From Natrarchaeobaculum sulfurireducens (GTDB lineage: Archaea > Halobacteriota > Halobacteria > Halobacteriales > Natrialbaceae), in assembly GCF_003430825.1 (NCBI RefSeq), contig NZ_CP024047.1, forward strand, positions 682,001-746,000: DNA of 64,000 bases, in the 5' to 3' direction. Positions within the stretch are counted from its first letter, which is position 1; each line of letters starts with the position of its first letter. Position numbers and translations under genes: made by a program. Positions 9,098-17,271 of the stretch are shown one piece after another. The notes beneath the pieces are model-generated. The model worked only from the letters and a program-made list of their open reading frames with translations. It did not search any database and was not told the origin of the DNA.

Positions 9098-9310
9098 CCA
9101 CTGCACGTCAGTGCGCACCTGCTCGCCAGTCGGATTGGCGATCAGTGTGCAACTCGGTGCAGTTGTTACTAGGGGCCGTCCGAAGCCCTGTGAGTGGGGA
9201 CGGGAACTCGGAAGAACCAGATGGTTGAGGGACGATAGCATCAACCACGTTAATGAAACCCATTGCCGAACCTTGAAATCTACAGAACTGACGTGCAAGG
9301 AGGTAACGCC
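9098..9310 (+). ncRNA. Structured non-coding region; possible IS200/IS605 (TnpB) end remnant or sRNA
   Basis: The gap between the divergent MFS and oxidoreductase genes holds strong secondary structure. Three nested stems pair CTGCAC (9101-9106) with GTGCAG (9157-9162), GCGCAC (9113-9118) with GTGTGC (9145-9150, one G-U), and CGCCA (9124-9128) with TGGCG (9136-9140). A second perfect 7-bp hairpin pairs TGGTTGA (9222-9228) with TCAACCA (9241-9247). A consensus AAGGAGGT Shine-Dalgarno-like sequence follows at 9297-9304, before a GTG at 9311 whose frame runs into the next gene. Structured ends of haloarchaeal TnpB-type elements and of MITE-like derivatives look similar, but no TnpB gene is present. 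The assignment is uncertain and the strand is a guess. Confidence 0.3.
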
Positions 9311-9399
9311 GTGAAACGTTGGTCGACTTTCCTCGGTATCGAACGACGTACGTTTCGACGTTTCAGCTCGAGGGAGCGGATAGACGAGATAGCAACCGA

Positions 9400-9407
9400 C
9401 TTTAACC
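9400..9407 (+). promoter_or_regulatory. TATA-like element for the FAD/NAD oxidoreductase
   Basis: CTTTAACC centred about 26 nt upstream of the ATG at 9429, giving a leaderless transcript. It lies inside the frame that opens after the Shine-Dalgarno-like sequence at 9297-9304, which argues that the upstream frame is not a real gene. Confidence 0.45.
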
Positions 9408-9428
9408 CGGATTACGAACCATCCGGAT

Positions 9429-10667
9429 ATGACTCAGTACGTTATCATCGGGGACGGGATCTCGGGCAGTTCAGCTGCTGAGACACTCCGGGAAGAGGAC
9501 CCGGACGCCGACATCACCGTCATCACCGATGAGGGGGAGCCTTTGTACAACCGCATTCTGATCAAAGAACACGCGAAAGGCAAGCTTCCCGAAGCGCCGA
9601 TCTCGATCCACGACGAGGAGTGGTACGACGATCGCGACATCGACCTCTCGCTCAACACCCACGTCACGACGGTCGACACCGACGAGAAGGTCGTCCGGAT
9701 TTACGACGGCGAGGACATCGCGTACGACAAGCTCCTCGTCGCGACGGGCGGAACCCCGACCCAGCTGCCGGTCGAGAACAGCGACGCCGACGGTATCCAC
9801 CACTTCTGGACGTTCCAGGACGCCCGCCGGATCCGCGAGAGCGCCGAGAACTCCGAGCAGGCAGTCATCGTTGGAGCCGGCTTGCTCGGAATCGACTTCG
9901 CCGCCATCTGTGGCGCTCAGGACGTCGAGGGCACGTACCTGATGCGCGGCGACCGCTGGTGGCGCTACGCGCTGACGAGCGAAGGTGCGGAGATTATGCA
10001 CCAGGCGATGCGCGACGTCGGCGTCGAGCCAGTCTTCGACAGCGGTGTCGATCGGTTCGAGGTCGACGACGATGGCTACGTGACGGGCGCCGTCGATCCG
10101 AACGGCGATCACTATGCATGTGACTGGGCCGGCGTCGCCATCGGCCTGACGTTCAACACCGAATTCCTCCAGGACACCGACGTCGAACAGAACAACGGCG
10201 TCGTCGTCGACGAGTTCATGCAGACGAACGTCGAGGACGTCTACGCGGCCGGCGACATCACCCGCTTCTACGACGTACTGCTCGGTGAGCAGGCCCAGAA
10301 CGGCTCCTGGGGCTCGGCAAAAGAGCAGGGCCGGGTCGCTGCCGTCAACATGGCCGCCGACGACGAGACGGAGGAGTTCAAGTGGGTCTCTTCGTACTCG
10401 ATCACGCACTTCGACTTCCCCTTCCTCTCGTTTGGCCACCCGACGATCGGCGACGAACACGCCGAGCGCAAGTATTCGGACACCGAGTGGCGTCGCATCG
10501 CCTTCAAAGACGGCAAGATCGTCGGCGGTGTCCTGATCGGCGATCTCTCCCCACAGAGCAAGTTCAAACAGCTCATGCGCGAACAGCGCGTCGTCGCCGA
10601 CCAGACAGAGGTCCTCCTAGAGCAGTCCGTCGACCTGGACGACCTCGCGCCCGCACAGGAGCAGTAG
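9429..10667 (+). CDS. NAD(P)/FAD-dependent oxidoreductase (NirB / rubredoxin-reductase-like)
   Basis: A 412-residue pyridine nucleotide-disulfide family flavoprotein. The N-terminal FAD Rossmann motif is IGDGISGSSAAE (7-18), the NAD(P)H motif is VGAGLLGIDFAA (148-159), and the second FAD contact is VYAAGDITRF (about 272). There is no CxxC redox pair, so it probably passes electrons to another protein, as in NirB- or rubredoxin-reductase-like enzymes. The next co-directional gene, about 180 nt on, encodes an NrfD-type membrane subunit. A functional link to the quinone pool is a reasonable inference but not shown. Confidence 0.85.
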   Translation: MTQYVIIGDGISGSSAAETLREEDPDADITVITDEGEPLYNRILIKEHAKGKLPEAPISIHDEEWYDDRDIDLSLNTHVTTVDTDEKVVRIYDGEDIAYDKLLVATGGTPTQLPVENSDADGIHHFWTFQDARRIRESAENSEQAVIVGAGLLGIDFAAICGAQDVEGTYLMRGDRWWRYALTSEGAEIMHQAMRDVGVEPVFDSGVDRFEVDDDGYVTGAVDPNGDHYACDWAGVAIGLTFNTEFLQDTDVEQNNGVVVDEFMQTNVEDVYAAGDITRFYDVLLGEQAQNGSWGSAKEQGRVAAVNMAADDETEEFKWVSSYSITHFDFPFLSFGHPTIGDEHAERKYSDTEWRRIAFKDGKIVGGVLIGDLSPQSKFKQLMREQRVVADQTEVLLEQSVDLDDLAPAQEQ

Positions 10668-10847
10668 CCTTCCCTCGAGTTCAGTCGAATCGGTCGTCAC
10701 CGTCCGGCCGCCGCTTTTATCGACGATTGTGAGTCAACTCCCGCCTCGAGCCAGCTCGCCGCATCCGTCGGTCCCGACCGACGCCGCCTTGCAGCGTCAT
10801 GCTACCATACGACATAATTGGCGACGGTAGGTTGGGGGAGCTTTGGA

Positions 10848-12191
10848 ATGAGTACGAAAACGCCAAACGAGGCCGATATCCTGCGGCCGATACTGCAGAC
10901 GACGTCGAAGTATTACGCGCTGGTCGCCGTTGCTGGCCTGGCCTTTGCCATCTTCCTGGTTGGCTGGCTGTACCAACTCCACGAGGGACTCGTCGTGACT
11001 GGACTCTCCGACTGGGGTACCGGTGGCGGTGTCACCTGGGGGATGTACATCGGGGCGTTCATCTGGTGGGTCGGCATCGCTCACGGCGGAATCATCCTTT
11101 CGGCGGCGGTTCGCCTGCTCGGGATGGACCGATATATGCCGGTCGCCCGGCTCGCAGAGCTGTTGACGATCGCCGGACTCTCCGCGGCTGGCTTTTTCAT
11201 CATCGTCCATATGGGCCGGCCGGACCGGATGGTCACGAGCGTCATCGGCCACTACAACATCACGGTTCACAACTCACCGCTGGTGTGGGACGTAACCGTC
11301 ATCACGGCGTACTTCGTCCTGACGGCGACCTACCTCGGACTCACACTTCGATACGACGTTTCACGGCTGCGCGACCAGCTGCCCGATCACTTCGGTCCGA
11401 TCTACACGATGGTGACCATCGGCTACACCGAGCGCGAGGACGAGGTCGTCCAGCGGATGGTCTGGTGGCTCGCGCTCGCGATCATCATTATGGCACCGCT
11501 GTTGCTCCACGGCGGCGTGATCCCGTGGCTGTTCGCCGTCCTGCCGACGTATCCACGGTGGTTCGGCTCGGTGCAGGGGCCACAGTTTCTCACGATCGCG
11601 CTCACGTCGGCGATCAGTGGCGTCATCGTCCTCTCGTATGCCTTCCGGCGAGCGTACAACTGGGCACACATCATCACTGACGACGTCTTCCGCGGGCTAA
11701 CGCTGTGGCTCGGCTTTTTCGCGCTGTTGTTTCTCTGGCTCCAGCTCCAGCAGATCACGACGGGGACGTTCTTCCCGCCCGTCGAACTGGAAATCGCCTG
11801 GCTCGCGACCATCGAACATCCAATCTACATCGTCTCGATGACTCTGGTCGCGCTCGTGTTGGCGTACATCTTCGCCCAGACGATCCGACCCGCGCTGTTC
11901 ACGAAAAAACGCGCCGTCCTCAGCGGCCTGGCGGTCCTCACCGCGACGCTGCTGGAGAAAGTGCTGTTCGTCATCGAGGGCTTTCTGCACCCGTCCTTCG
12001 AGATCTACTACTCGACGCCGGGGATATACGTGCCGAGTCTGATCGAACTCTCTTCGATTCTCGGGACGATCGGCATGGTGACGCTGTTTTTCCTCGGCGT
12101 GGCCAAGGTGTTCCCCGTGGTTGAACTGCACGCGATCGAGCACCTCCGTGGACACGGCGACGACTACGAGGAGCCGGAAACGCACGACTAG
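10848..12191 (+). CDS. NrfD/PsrC-type quinone-interacting membrane subunit, orphan
   Basis: A 447-residue, highly hydrophobic protein with about ten membrane segments and the NrfD signature features WGMYIGAFIWWVGIAHGG and FIIVHMGRPDR. NrfD/PsrC subunits exchange electrons between membrane quinones and a soluble Fe-S subunit in polysulfide, DMSO or nitrite reductase complexes. I choose the ATG at 10848 because a GGGGAG ribosome-binding sequence precedes it by about 10 nt. No four-cluster Fe-S subunit or molybdopterin enzyme is encoded nearby, which is unusual. The possible partner is the upstream flavoprotein. Confidence 0.85.
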   Translation: MSTKTPNEADILRPILQTTSKYYALVAVAGLAFAIFLVGWLYQLHEGLVVTGLSDWGTGGGVTWGMYIGAFIWWVGIAHGGIILSAAVRLLGMDRYMPVARLAELLTIAGLSAAGFFIIVHMGRPDRMVTSVIGHYNITVHNSPLVWDVTVITAYFVLTATYLGLTLRYDVSRLRDQLPDHFGPIYTMVTIGYTEREDEVVQRMVWWLALAIIIMAPLLLHGGVIPWLFAVLPTYPRWFGSVQGPQFLTIALTSAISGVIVLSYAFRRAYNWAHIITDDVFRGLTLWLGFFALLFLWLQLQQITTGTFFPPVELEIAWLATIEHPIYIVSMTLVALVLAYIFAQTIRPALFTKKRAVLSGLAVLTATLLEKVLFVIEGFLHPSFEIYYSTPGIYVPSLIELSSILGTIGMVTLFFLGVAKVFPVVELHAIEHLRGHGDDYEEPETHD

Positions 12192-12252
12192 GGGTGCAGG
12201 TCTCGTTCGCTCTCTGTTCCGTATCAGATGGGGACCGCTCGAGCGTGACCGA

Positions 12253-12930
12253 TCAGTCCGGAACTGCCGCCGCGATCGAGCGGAGCCAGCCCTCTCTGTC
12301 GGTGGCCTCGACTGCCGCGGAGGCGGCACCCGTCGCGTCGACGCCGCAGGCGAACGCGCGTTCGACGTCTTCGGCGGTCCGAACGCCGCCGCCGACGAAC
12401 ACCGACGTCCGGGGACTCTCGTCGGAGACGAACTCGACGAACCGCTCGATCCGCTCGGGGTCGGTCCGAACCATCCCATCGTCCGAGGCGATGTCCGACG
12501 GTCGCTCGTACAACAGACAGTCGGGATCGAACGAAAGCGCCGCCCGCGCCGTCTCGCGGTCAGAAACCCAGACGATCGACTCGAGGCCGAGGTCCCGACA
12601 ACGAGCGATCCGGGGGCCGACGGACTCGAAGCCGACCTCGAGGCCGGGGTGCGTGACGAAGACGGCGGCCGCGCCGGCGTCGGCGACGGCCTCGATCGTC
12701 GCGTCCCCCATCCCGGCATCGCTCCGCGGGATGGCAGCCTGAGCGACCACTGGGAGCGAAGTCCGCTCGGCGATCCACCGGAGGTCGGGAAGCTGTGGGG
12801 CGACGGCGAATCGAGTGTCGGTCGCCTCGCTCACGCGCTCGATGGTCTCGATGAAGGCCAGGCCGTCATCACCGGCCGTTTCCTCGTAGCTCTTGAAGTT
12901 AACCAGAAAGTATGGGGAGAGACGTCTCAT
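12253..12930 (-). CDS. Triosephosphate isomerase family paralogue (divergent)
   Basis: A 225-residue TIM barrel. Features of archaeal TPI remain: the N-terminal Lys (LVNFKSY, about residue 13), the substrate-binding AVAPQLPDL, a His in VFVTHPGLEV at the catalytic His position, a Glu in LLYERP at the catalytic Glu position, and the phosphate loop VFVGGGVRTAEDV. The usual HSE motif is changed to HPG, and the loop 6 IGTG motif is replaced by IASDDG. It may therefore act on another phosphorylated sugar or be a low-activity paralogue. A 49-residue protein gene ends 7 nt upstream, so the two are probably co-transcribed. Confidence 0.7.
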   Translation of the reverse strand: MRRLSPYFLVNFKSYEETAGDDGLAFIETIERVSEATDTRFAVAPQLPDLRWIAERTSLPVVAQAAIPRSDAGMGDATIEAVADAGAAAVFVTHPGLEVGFESVGPRIARCRDLGLESIVWVSDRETARAALSFDPDCLLYERPSDIASDDGMVRTDPERIERFVEFVSDESPRTSVFVGGGVRTAEDVERAFACGVDATGAASAAVEATDREGWLRSIAAAVPD

Positions 12931-12937
12931 CCGTTGG

Positions 12938-13087
12938 CTACTCCGAGTAGCCTTCCTGGAGGAATGTGCCTTCTGTCTCGAAGATGCACACCAGTTCTTC
13001 GACGAACTCCTCGCGTGTCTCGCCGTCCTCCCGGTGGCTGTCGATTCGCTCCGCGAGTTCGTCGCTGATCTCGAGTGTCTGTGACAT
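12938..13087 (-). CDS. Small acidic haloarchaeal protein, RHH/antitoxin-like (DUF7557-like)
   Basis: A 49-residue protein starting MSQTLEISDELAERIDSHRE. The pattern of a short beta strand (TLEIS) followed by two amphipathic helices resembles small ribbon-helix-helix proteins that haloarchaea encode in many copies. The ATG at 13087 is chosen because it begins this typical N-terminus; the longer upstream extension has no coding character. It is separated by only 7 nt from the TPI-like gene downstream. No toxin gene is adjacent. It may be a small regulator. Confidence 0.65.
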   Translation of the reverse strand: MSQTLEISDELAERIDSHREDGETREEFVEELVCIFETEGTFLQEGYSE

Positions 13088-13302
13088 GGATGACTCTGAC
13101 GGAGATCCGTCGGTGAAGCTCTCGTCGTCGCCGCTCAAATAGTCTGGGGGCACTCGTCGTCGCTGACCCACCAGCTGGCAGCCCACCGGGTGCTTTTCAG
13201 GGCGTACGGCGGTCGACACACGGCTGCTCGAAGCGCTCGGTCGAGCACGCAGCCACCTTACGACCCCAAAAGATAGATTACGTGACCGTCCGTTGCAAGA
13301 GC

Positions 13303-13338
13303 CATGACACGAGCTGTCCACCCCGTGACTGGAGGCTA
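13303..13338 (+). CDS. Possible leader mini-ORF upstream of cheC
   Basis: An 11-codon frame encoding MTRAVHPVTGG. Its ATG is about 28 nt after an AT-rich GATAGATTA (13271-13279), so it could be read from a leaderless transcript. Its stop is 5 nt before the cheC ATG, and the cheC Shine-Dalgarno GGAGG (13330-13334) lies inside it. Translation of this frame would pass over that site. It could be chance; there is no protein evidence. Confidence 0.3.
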
Positions 13339-13343
13339 GCCCG

Positions 13344-14546
13344 ATGGAAATCGACATCCGCTCGCTCGAGACCTACAACGAACTCGCCAGAGACGGTGCC
13401 GAGTCCGCAGCCGCGGCGCTCTCGGAGCTGACGGGCATCGAGGCGCGCGTCGAAGTGACCGACGTCTCGTTGCGGTCCCAATCGGACCTGCGCGCTGCGT
13501 TCGGCGACCGCGGGTTCGCTGGCGTTAGCGTCTCGCTTGGCGAGCCACTCTCGGGCGAGACGGTTCTGTCGTTCGACGACAGCGGACGCGAGGCCATCAC
13601 GAACAGCCTCGTTCCGACGGACGATCCCGAACGGGCTCGAAGCGCCATCGTCGAAGTCGGGAACATCATGGTGAACGGCTTCGTCGGCGGCTGGGCCGAC
13701 CACCTGGACACGAAAGTCGAACTCACGCCGCCGACGTACGTCGAGGGGACAGGCGTCGACGCCTTACCGGAGACGGCGACCGACGGCGACGGCTACGTCC
13801 TCGTCTTCCGAAGTCGTGTCCAGACCGTCGGCGACGACGTCGACTTTCGGCTCCTCCTGGTGCCGGAACTCGAGTCCCTCGAGCGGCTGGTCGAGCGTCG
13901 CGCCGATAGCGGCATCTCCCTCGAGAAACTCGCGGTGTTCAGCGAGATGACCGAACGCGGAGCCACGCGGGCAGCCGAGAACATCACCACGATGACCGGC
14001 CTCGAGGCGGCCGTCGAGGTGAACCGGGTAACGTTTACCTCCATTACGGACATCCCCGTCCACGTCGGTGACGACCAGCGGGTCGGCACCGTCGTCCAGT
14101 ACTCCGGAACGCCGAGTGGGTATCTCGCCGTCCTCTTTGATCCCGACTCCGCCAGAGCGAGCGTTGCCCCCCTGTTCTCCGGCTCGAGCGAGCGCGACTG
14201 GGAGTGGGACGAAATCGAACGCGGTGCACTCGAAGAACTCTGTAACGTCGTCGTCAGCGGCTTCGTCGACGGCTGGGCGAACGTCTTGCAGACGTCGATC
14301 AAACACTCCCCGCCGTCGTTCGTCACCGACATGGGCTCTTCGATCGTGAGCCCGATCATCGCCGACGTCGGGCGCGAGGAGAACTACGCGTTCTTGCTCG
14401 ATTCGACGATCGAGACAGGCGACATAGACTCCGTCGGCTGTCAGCTATTCGCCCTTCCGCGCCCGGCCGAACTCGAGCGGGCACTCGACGAACTGCTCAT
14501 CGAACGCGCTGAACAGACCAGAGCAGACCCTCGCGACGTCTTCTAA
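13344..14546 (+). CDS. cheC: CheC-type chemotaxis protein with two tandem CheC domains
   Basis: A 400-residue protein made of two similar CheC units (about 1-185 and 190-400). Each has the phosphatase helix signature: EVGNIMVNGFVGGW (E104, N107) and EELCNVVVSGFVDGW (E298, N301). CheC proteins dephosphorylate CheY-P and bind CheD, linking adaptation to signalling. The ATG at 13344 is preceded by a GGAGG. The gene is convergent with cheD, and the two stop codons overlap by 4 nt. No other che core genes are nearby, although two transducers are in the window. Confidence 0.92.
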   Translation: MEIDIRSLETYNELARDGAESAAAALSELTGIEARVEVTDVSLRSQSDLRAAFGDRGFAGVSVSLGEPLSGETVLSFDDSGREAITNSLVPTDDPERARSAIVEVGNIMVNGFVGGWADHLDTKVELTPPTYVEGTGVDALPETATDGDGYVLVFRSRVQTVGDDVDFRLLLVPELESLERLVERRADSGISLEKLAVFSEMTERGATRAAENITTMTGLEAAVEVNRVTFTSITDIPVHVGDDQRVGTVVQYSGTPSGYLAVLFDPDSARASVAPLFSGSSERDWEWDEIERGALEELCNVVVSGFVDGWANVLQTSIKHSPPSFVTDMGSSIVSPIIADVGREENYAFLLDSTIETGDIDSVGCQLFALPRPAELERALDELLIERAEQTRADPRDVF

Positions 14547-15034
14547 TAGCGTCTGCGTTCTCCGCCAGCGGTCTTGACTACCAGTTCACCAGTGGCCGGA
14601 TCGAACGTCACCATGCGACCGACGTCGCCGCCGATGTCCGTCCCTCTGAGAGGAATGTGGTGATCCTCGAGGATTTCCTGTGCGGCTTCGGCGTTGCGGT
14701 CGCCGATCGGCCGGTCGAAGGCGTCGAAGTCGAGCATCTTCGCGCCACCTGCGAGTTTTGCCCACGCACGTCTGGGTTTGCCGCCGGCGGCTTCGAACTC
14801 CGTGAGCATCGCCTCGAGGCCCGTATCGGCGTACTTCGCTGGCGGATCGCGGGCCGACCGCGACTCCGCCCGCGGGAGCATGAAGTGTAAGAGACCGCTG
14901 ACACCCGCACGCTCGTCGTGGAGAGCAACGACGACACAGGAGCCGACACCGCTGGTCCGGAGCGGGCGCTCGTCGGTCGTCAGGGCGTACTCTGCGACGC
15001 CGACGGGTATTACCTCGAAGTCGTTTCCCTCCAC
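14543..15034 (-). CDS. cheD: CheD chemoreceptor glutamine deamidase
   Basis: A 163-residue CheD, which deamidates specific glutamines of transducers so that they can be methylated, and binds CheC. The catalytic triad is visible with the family spacing: T27, C33 (in GVGSCVVVAL) and H50 (in LLHFMLP). Other conserved elements are WAKLAGGAKM and IGDRN. Length is normal. It is transcribed towards cheC and overlaps its end by 4 nt, unlike the usual co-directional cheC-cheD order. Confidence 0.95.
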   Translation of the reverse strand: MEGNDFEVIPVGVAEYALTTDERPLRTSGVGSCVVVALHDERAGVSGLLHFMLPRAESRSARDPPAKYADTGLEAMLTEFEAAGGKPRRAWAKLAGGAKMLDFDAFDRPIGDRNAEAAQEILEDHHIPLRGTDIGGDVGRMVTFDPATGELVVKTAGGERRRY

Positions 15035-15199
15035 CTGATCACCTCGAGCGCGACCGATCCGAACTCACCGGAGATACCCGGTCGCGCCCGGTCGTCGTCA
15101 ACCGGTTTCGACGCTGCAGTCATGAGTGTTGTTGCCGGAAAGACGGTCTCGACGGCCGAACCGTCAGAACGAACAGCTAACAGCCCGTGGAATGGATCG

Positions 15200-16336
15200 A
15201 TGGATCCGATAGCGATACGAGACGAGATGCCAGCGCTCGAAAACGGCGTCTACTGCAACTGGGGTGCGGGCGGCCCGAGCCCGCGTCGCGTCGTCGAGGC
15301 AGGTGAGGCGGCCCTCGAGCACCACGAGTACGATGCCCCGAGAGGCGACGGGATGTACGCGGCAGCGCTCGAGGGCTTCGAGGAGGCCCGGACGGCCGTC
15401 GCCGACCTTCTGGGAGCCGCACCGACCGAGATCGCCCTGACGGAGAGCACGACCGACGGGATCAATCGCGTGGCGAGCGCGCTATCGTGGGACGAGACGG
15501 ACGTCGTCGTCCGCACCGACCTCGAGCACGCCGCTGGCATCCTGCCCTGGCAGCGTCTCGAGCGCGAGCGTGGAATCGACGTCCGGGTTCTCGAGACGAC
15601 CGCGGGTCGACTGGATCTCGAGGACGTGAAAGCGGTCGCATCGGAGGCCACGCTGTTCTGTGTGAGTTCGCTCACCTGGAGCCACGGGACCCGACTCCCC
15701 ATCGCGGACCTCGTCGACGTCGCCCACGACGAGGACGCGCTCGTGTTGGTCGACGCCGTCCAGGAGCCGGGACAGGTACCCGTCGACGTCGAGGAGTGGG
15801 GCGCTGATTTCGTCGTCGGTGCCGGTCACAAGTGGCTCTGTGGCCCCTTCGGCTCGGGCTTTCTGTACGTCAGAGAGGGCGTCGAGTCGGGCCTCGCCCC
15901 CGCGTCGATCGGCTATCGCAGCGTCCAGGACGCGACTGCAGCCGAGTACGTCTACGCACCCGGTGCCGCACGGTTCGAAGTCGGCACCTCGAGCCCGACG
16001 CCCTACGCGGGCCTCCGGGAAGCGATCGAGCTGATCGAGGCCATCGGAGTCGAACGGATCGAGCGTCGGATCGAGTCGCTGACGAACCGGTTCAAGGCCG
16101 GAGTGACGGACGAGCGGCTGCTCAGTCCCCGCGAGTTCGAGTCGGGCCTCGTCACCGTCACTGCCGACGATCCCGAGGCGACCGTCGAGCGACTCGCCGA
16201 GGACGAAATCGTCGTCCGATCGCTGCCCTACCCCGAGGCGGTCCGCGTCTCGCTACACGCGTTCAACACCGAAGATGACGTCGATGCAGTGCTCGAGGCG
16301 CTCGAAGACGAGCCGTCGTCGGGAAACCGCGCTTAA
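15200..16336 (+). CDS. Class V aminotransferase (selenocysteine lyase / cysteine desulfurase-like)
   Basis: A 378-residue PLP enzyme. The N-terminal YCNWGAGGPSP and the Schiff-base Lys at 211 (VGAGHKWLCGPFGSG) mark the class V fold; VLVDAVQEPGQVPVD holds the PLP-contacting Asp. I do not see the mobile-loop catalytic Cys of true cysteine desulfurases, so an aminotransferase, epimerase or lyase activity on another amino acid is as likely. The ATG at 15200 is chosen because it begins MDPIAIRDEMPAL; the upstream extension antisense to cheD is spurious. The universal stress gene follows 24 nt downstream. Confidence 0.85.
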   Translation: MDPIAIRDEMPALENGVYCNWGAGGPSPRRVVEAGEAALEHHEYDAPRGDGMYAAALEGFEEARTAVADLLGAAPTEIALTESTTDGINRVASALSWDETDVVVRTDLEHAAGILPWQRLERERGIDVRVLETTAGRLDLEDVKAVASEATLFCVSSLTWSHGTRLPIADLVDVAHDEDALVLVDAVQEPGQVPVDVEEWGADFVVGAGHKWLCGPFGSGFLYVREGVESGLAPASIGYRSVQDATAAEYVYAPGAARFEVGTSSPTPYAGLREAIELIEAIGVERIERRIESLTNRFKAGVTDERLLSPREFESGLVTVTADDPEATVERLAEDEIVVRSLPYPEAVRVSLHAFNTEDDVDAVLEALEDEPSSGNRA

Positions 16337-16360
16337 GTGTCCCGCCGGCGAAGACCGACC

Positions 16361-17203
16361 ATGTTCGACCGGATCCTCGTGCCGACCGACGGGAGCGGGC
16401 CGGCCAACGCGGCGCTCGAGTACGCCGGCGAGATCGCGGCCCGCGAGGACCTCACCGTCACCGTGTTGCACGTCGTCGATCCCGACGACGACCCACCCGA
16501 AGCCAGCGTCGAGGACCTCCTCGAGGAGGGCCGCACGTGGGCTGCCGAGGCGGACGCACCGATCATCGACGCGGTTCGGACCGGGACGCCGCGGGAGGCT
16601 ATCCTCGAGTTTGCAGCCGATCGTGACGTCGATGCGATCGTCATGGGCTCTCGTGGACGACGCGGGATCGGTCGACTCGTCCTCGGAAGCGTCACGGAGG
16701 GCGTCGTCCGCGAGGCCGACGTTCCGGTGCTCGTCGTCCGGGGCAGCGCCGACGTCAGGCGACGCTACCCCGTCGAGACCGTGCTCGTGCCGACCGACGG
16801 AAGCGTCCATGCAGACGCCGCCCTCGAGCACGCGCTCGCGATCGGCGACCACCTCGAGGCTGACGTCCACGTGGTGACGTCGGTCGACGTCTCGCCCGCC
16901 GAACTCGGTGAGGGAACCGACCTCCGACTCGACCGACTCGAGACACACGCCCAGTCGGTCGTCGACGACGCCACCGACCGCGCCGCCAGTGTCGGCCTCG
17001 AGGTCACGACGGCAGTCCGTCACGGCTCGATCGCGCGTACGATCGGGGCGTACGCCGACGAACACGACGTAGACCTGCTCATCATGGGAACTCACGGTCG
17101 AAGCGGGATCGATCGACTGCTCCTGGGCAGCGCCACCGAGCGTGTGCTTCGGACGGCCCCGGCACCGGTCCTGACGATCCGGGCTCCAGAGACCGACCAG
17201 TAA
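16361..17203 (+). CDS. Universal stress protein, two tandem UspA domains
   Basis: A 280-residue protein with two UspA domains. The first begins MFDRILVPTDGSG and ends with the nucleotide-binding loop GSRGRRGIGRLVLGS; the second begins VETVLVPTDGS and ends GTHGRSGIDRLLLGS. Both loops match the ATP-binding G-x2-G-x9-G-S type, so each domain may bind ATP. The ATG at 16361 starts the first domain directly. It is close behind the aminotransferase gene and may share its transcript. Confidence 0.9.
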   Translation: MFDRILVPTDGSGPANAALEYAGEIAAREDLTVTVLHVVDPDDDPPEASVEDLLEEGRTWAAEADAPIIDAVRTGTPREAILEFAADRDVDAIVMGSRGRRGIGRLVLGSVTEGVVREADVPVLVVRGSADVRRRYPVETVLVPTDGSVHADAALEHALAIGDHLEADVHVVTSVDVSPAELGEGTDLRLDRLETHAQSVVDDATDRAASVGLEVTTAVRHGSIARTIGAYADEHDVDLLIMGTHGRSGIDRLLLGSATERVLRTAPAPVLTIRAPETDQ

Positions 17204-17271
17204 CAGTGTGTCACCCCGCCGGTTGCGGTACTGTCTACGGGAGGCTCATCCCCGGAAGCATCGAACCGGTG

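Noticed and set aside
9311-9481. A small frame beginning GTG after the AAGGAGGT sequence
   Set aside because: It contains the TATA-like element of the oxidoreductase and overlaps the start of that gene out of frame. Despite the strong Shine-Dalgarno match, I do not think it is a gene.
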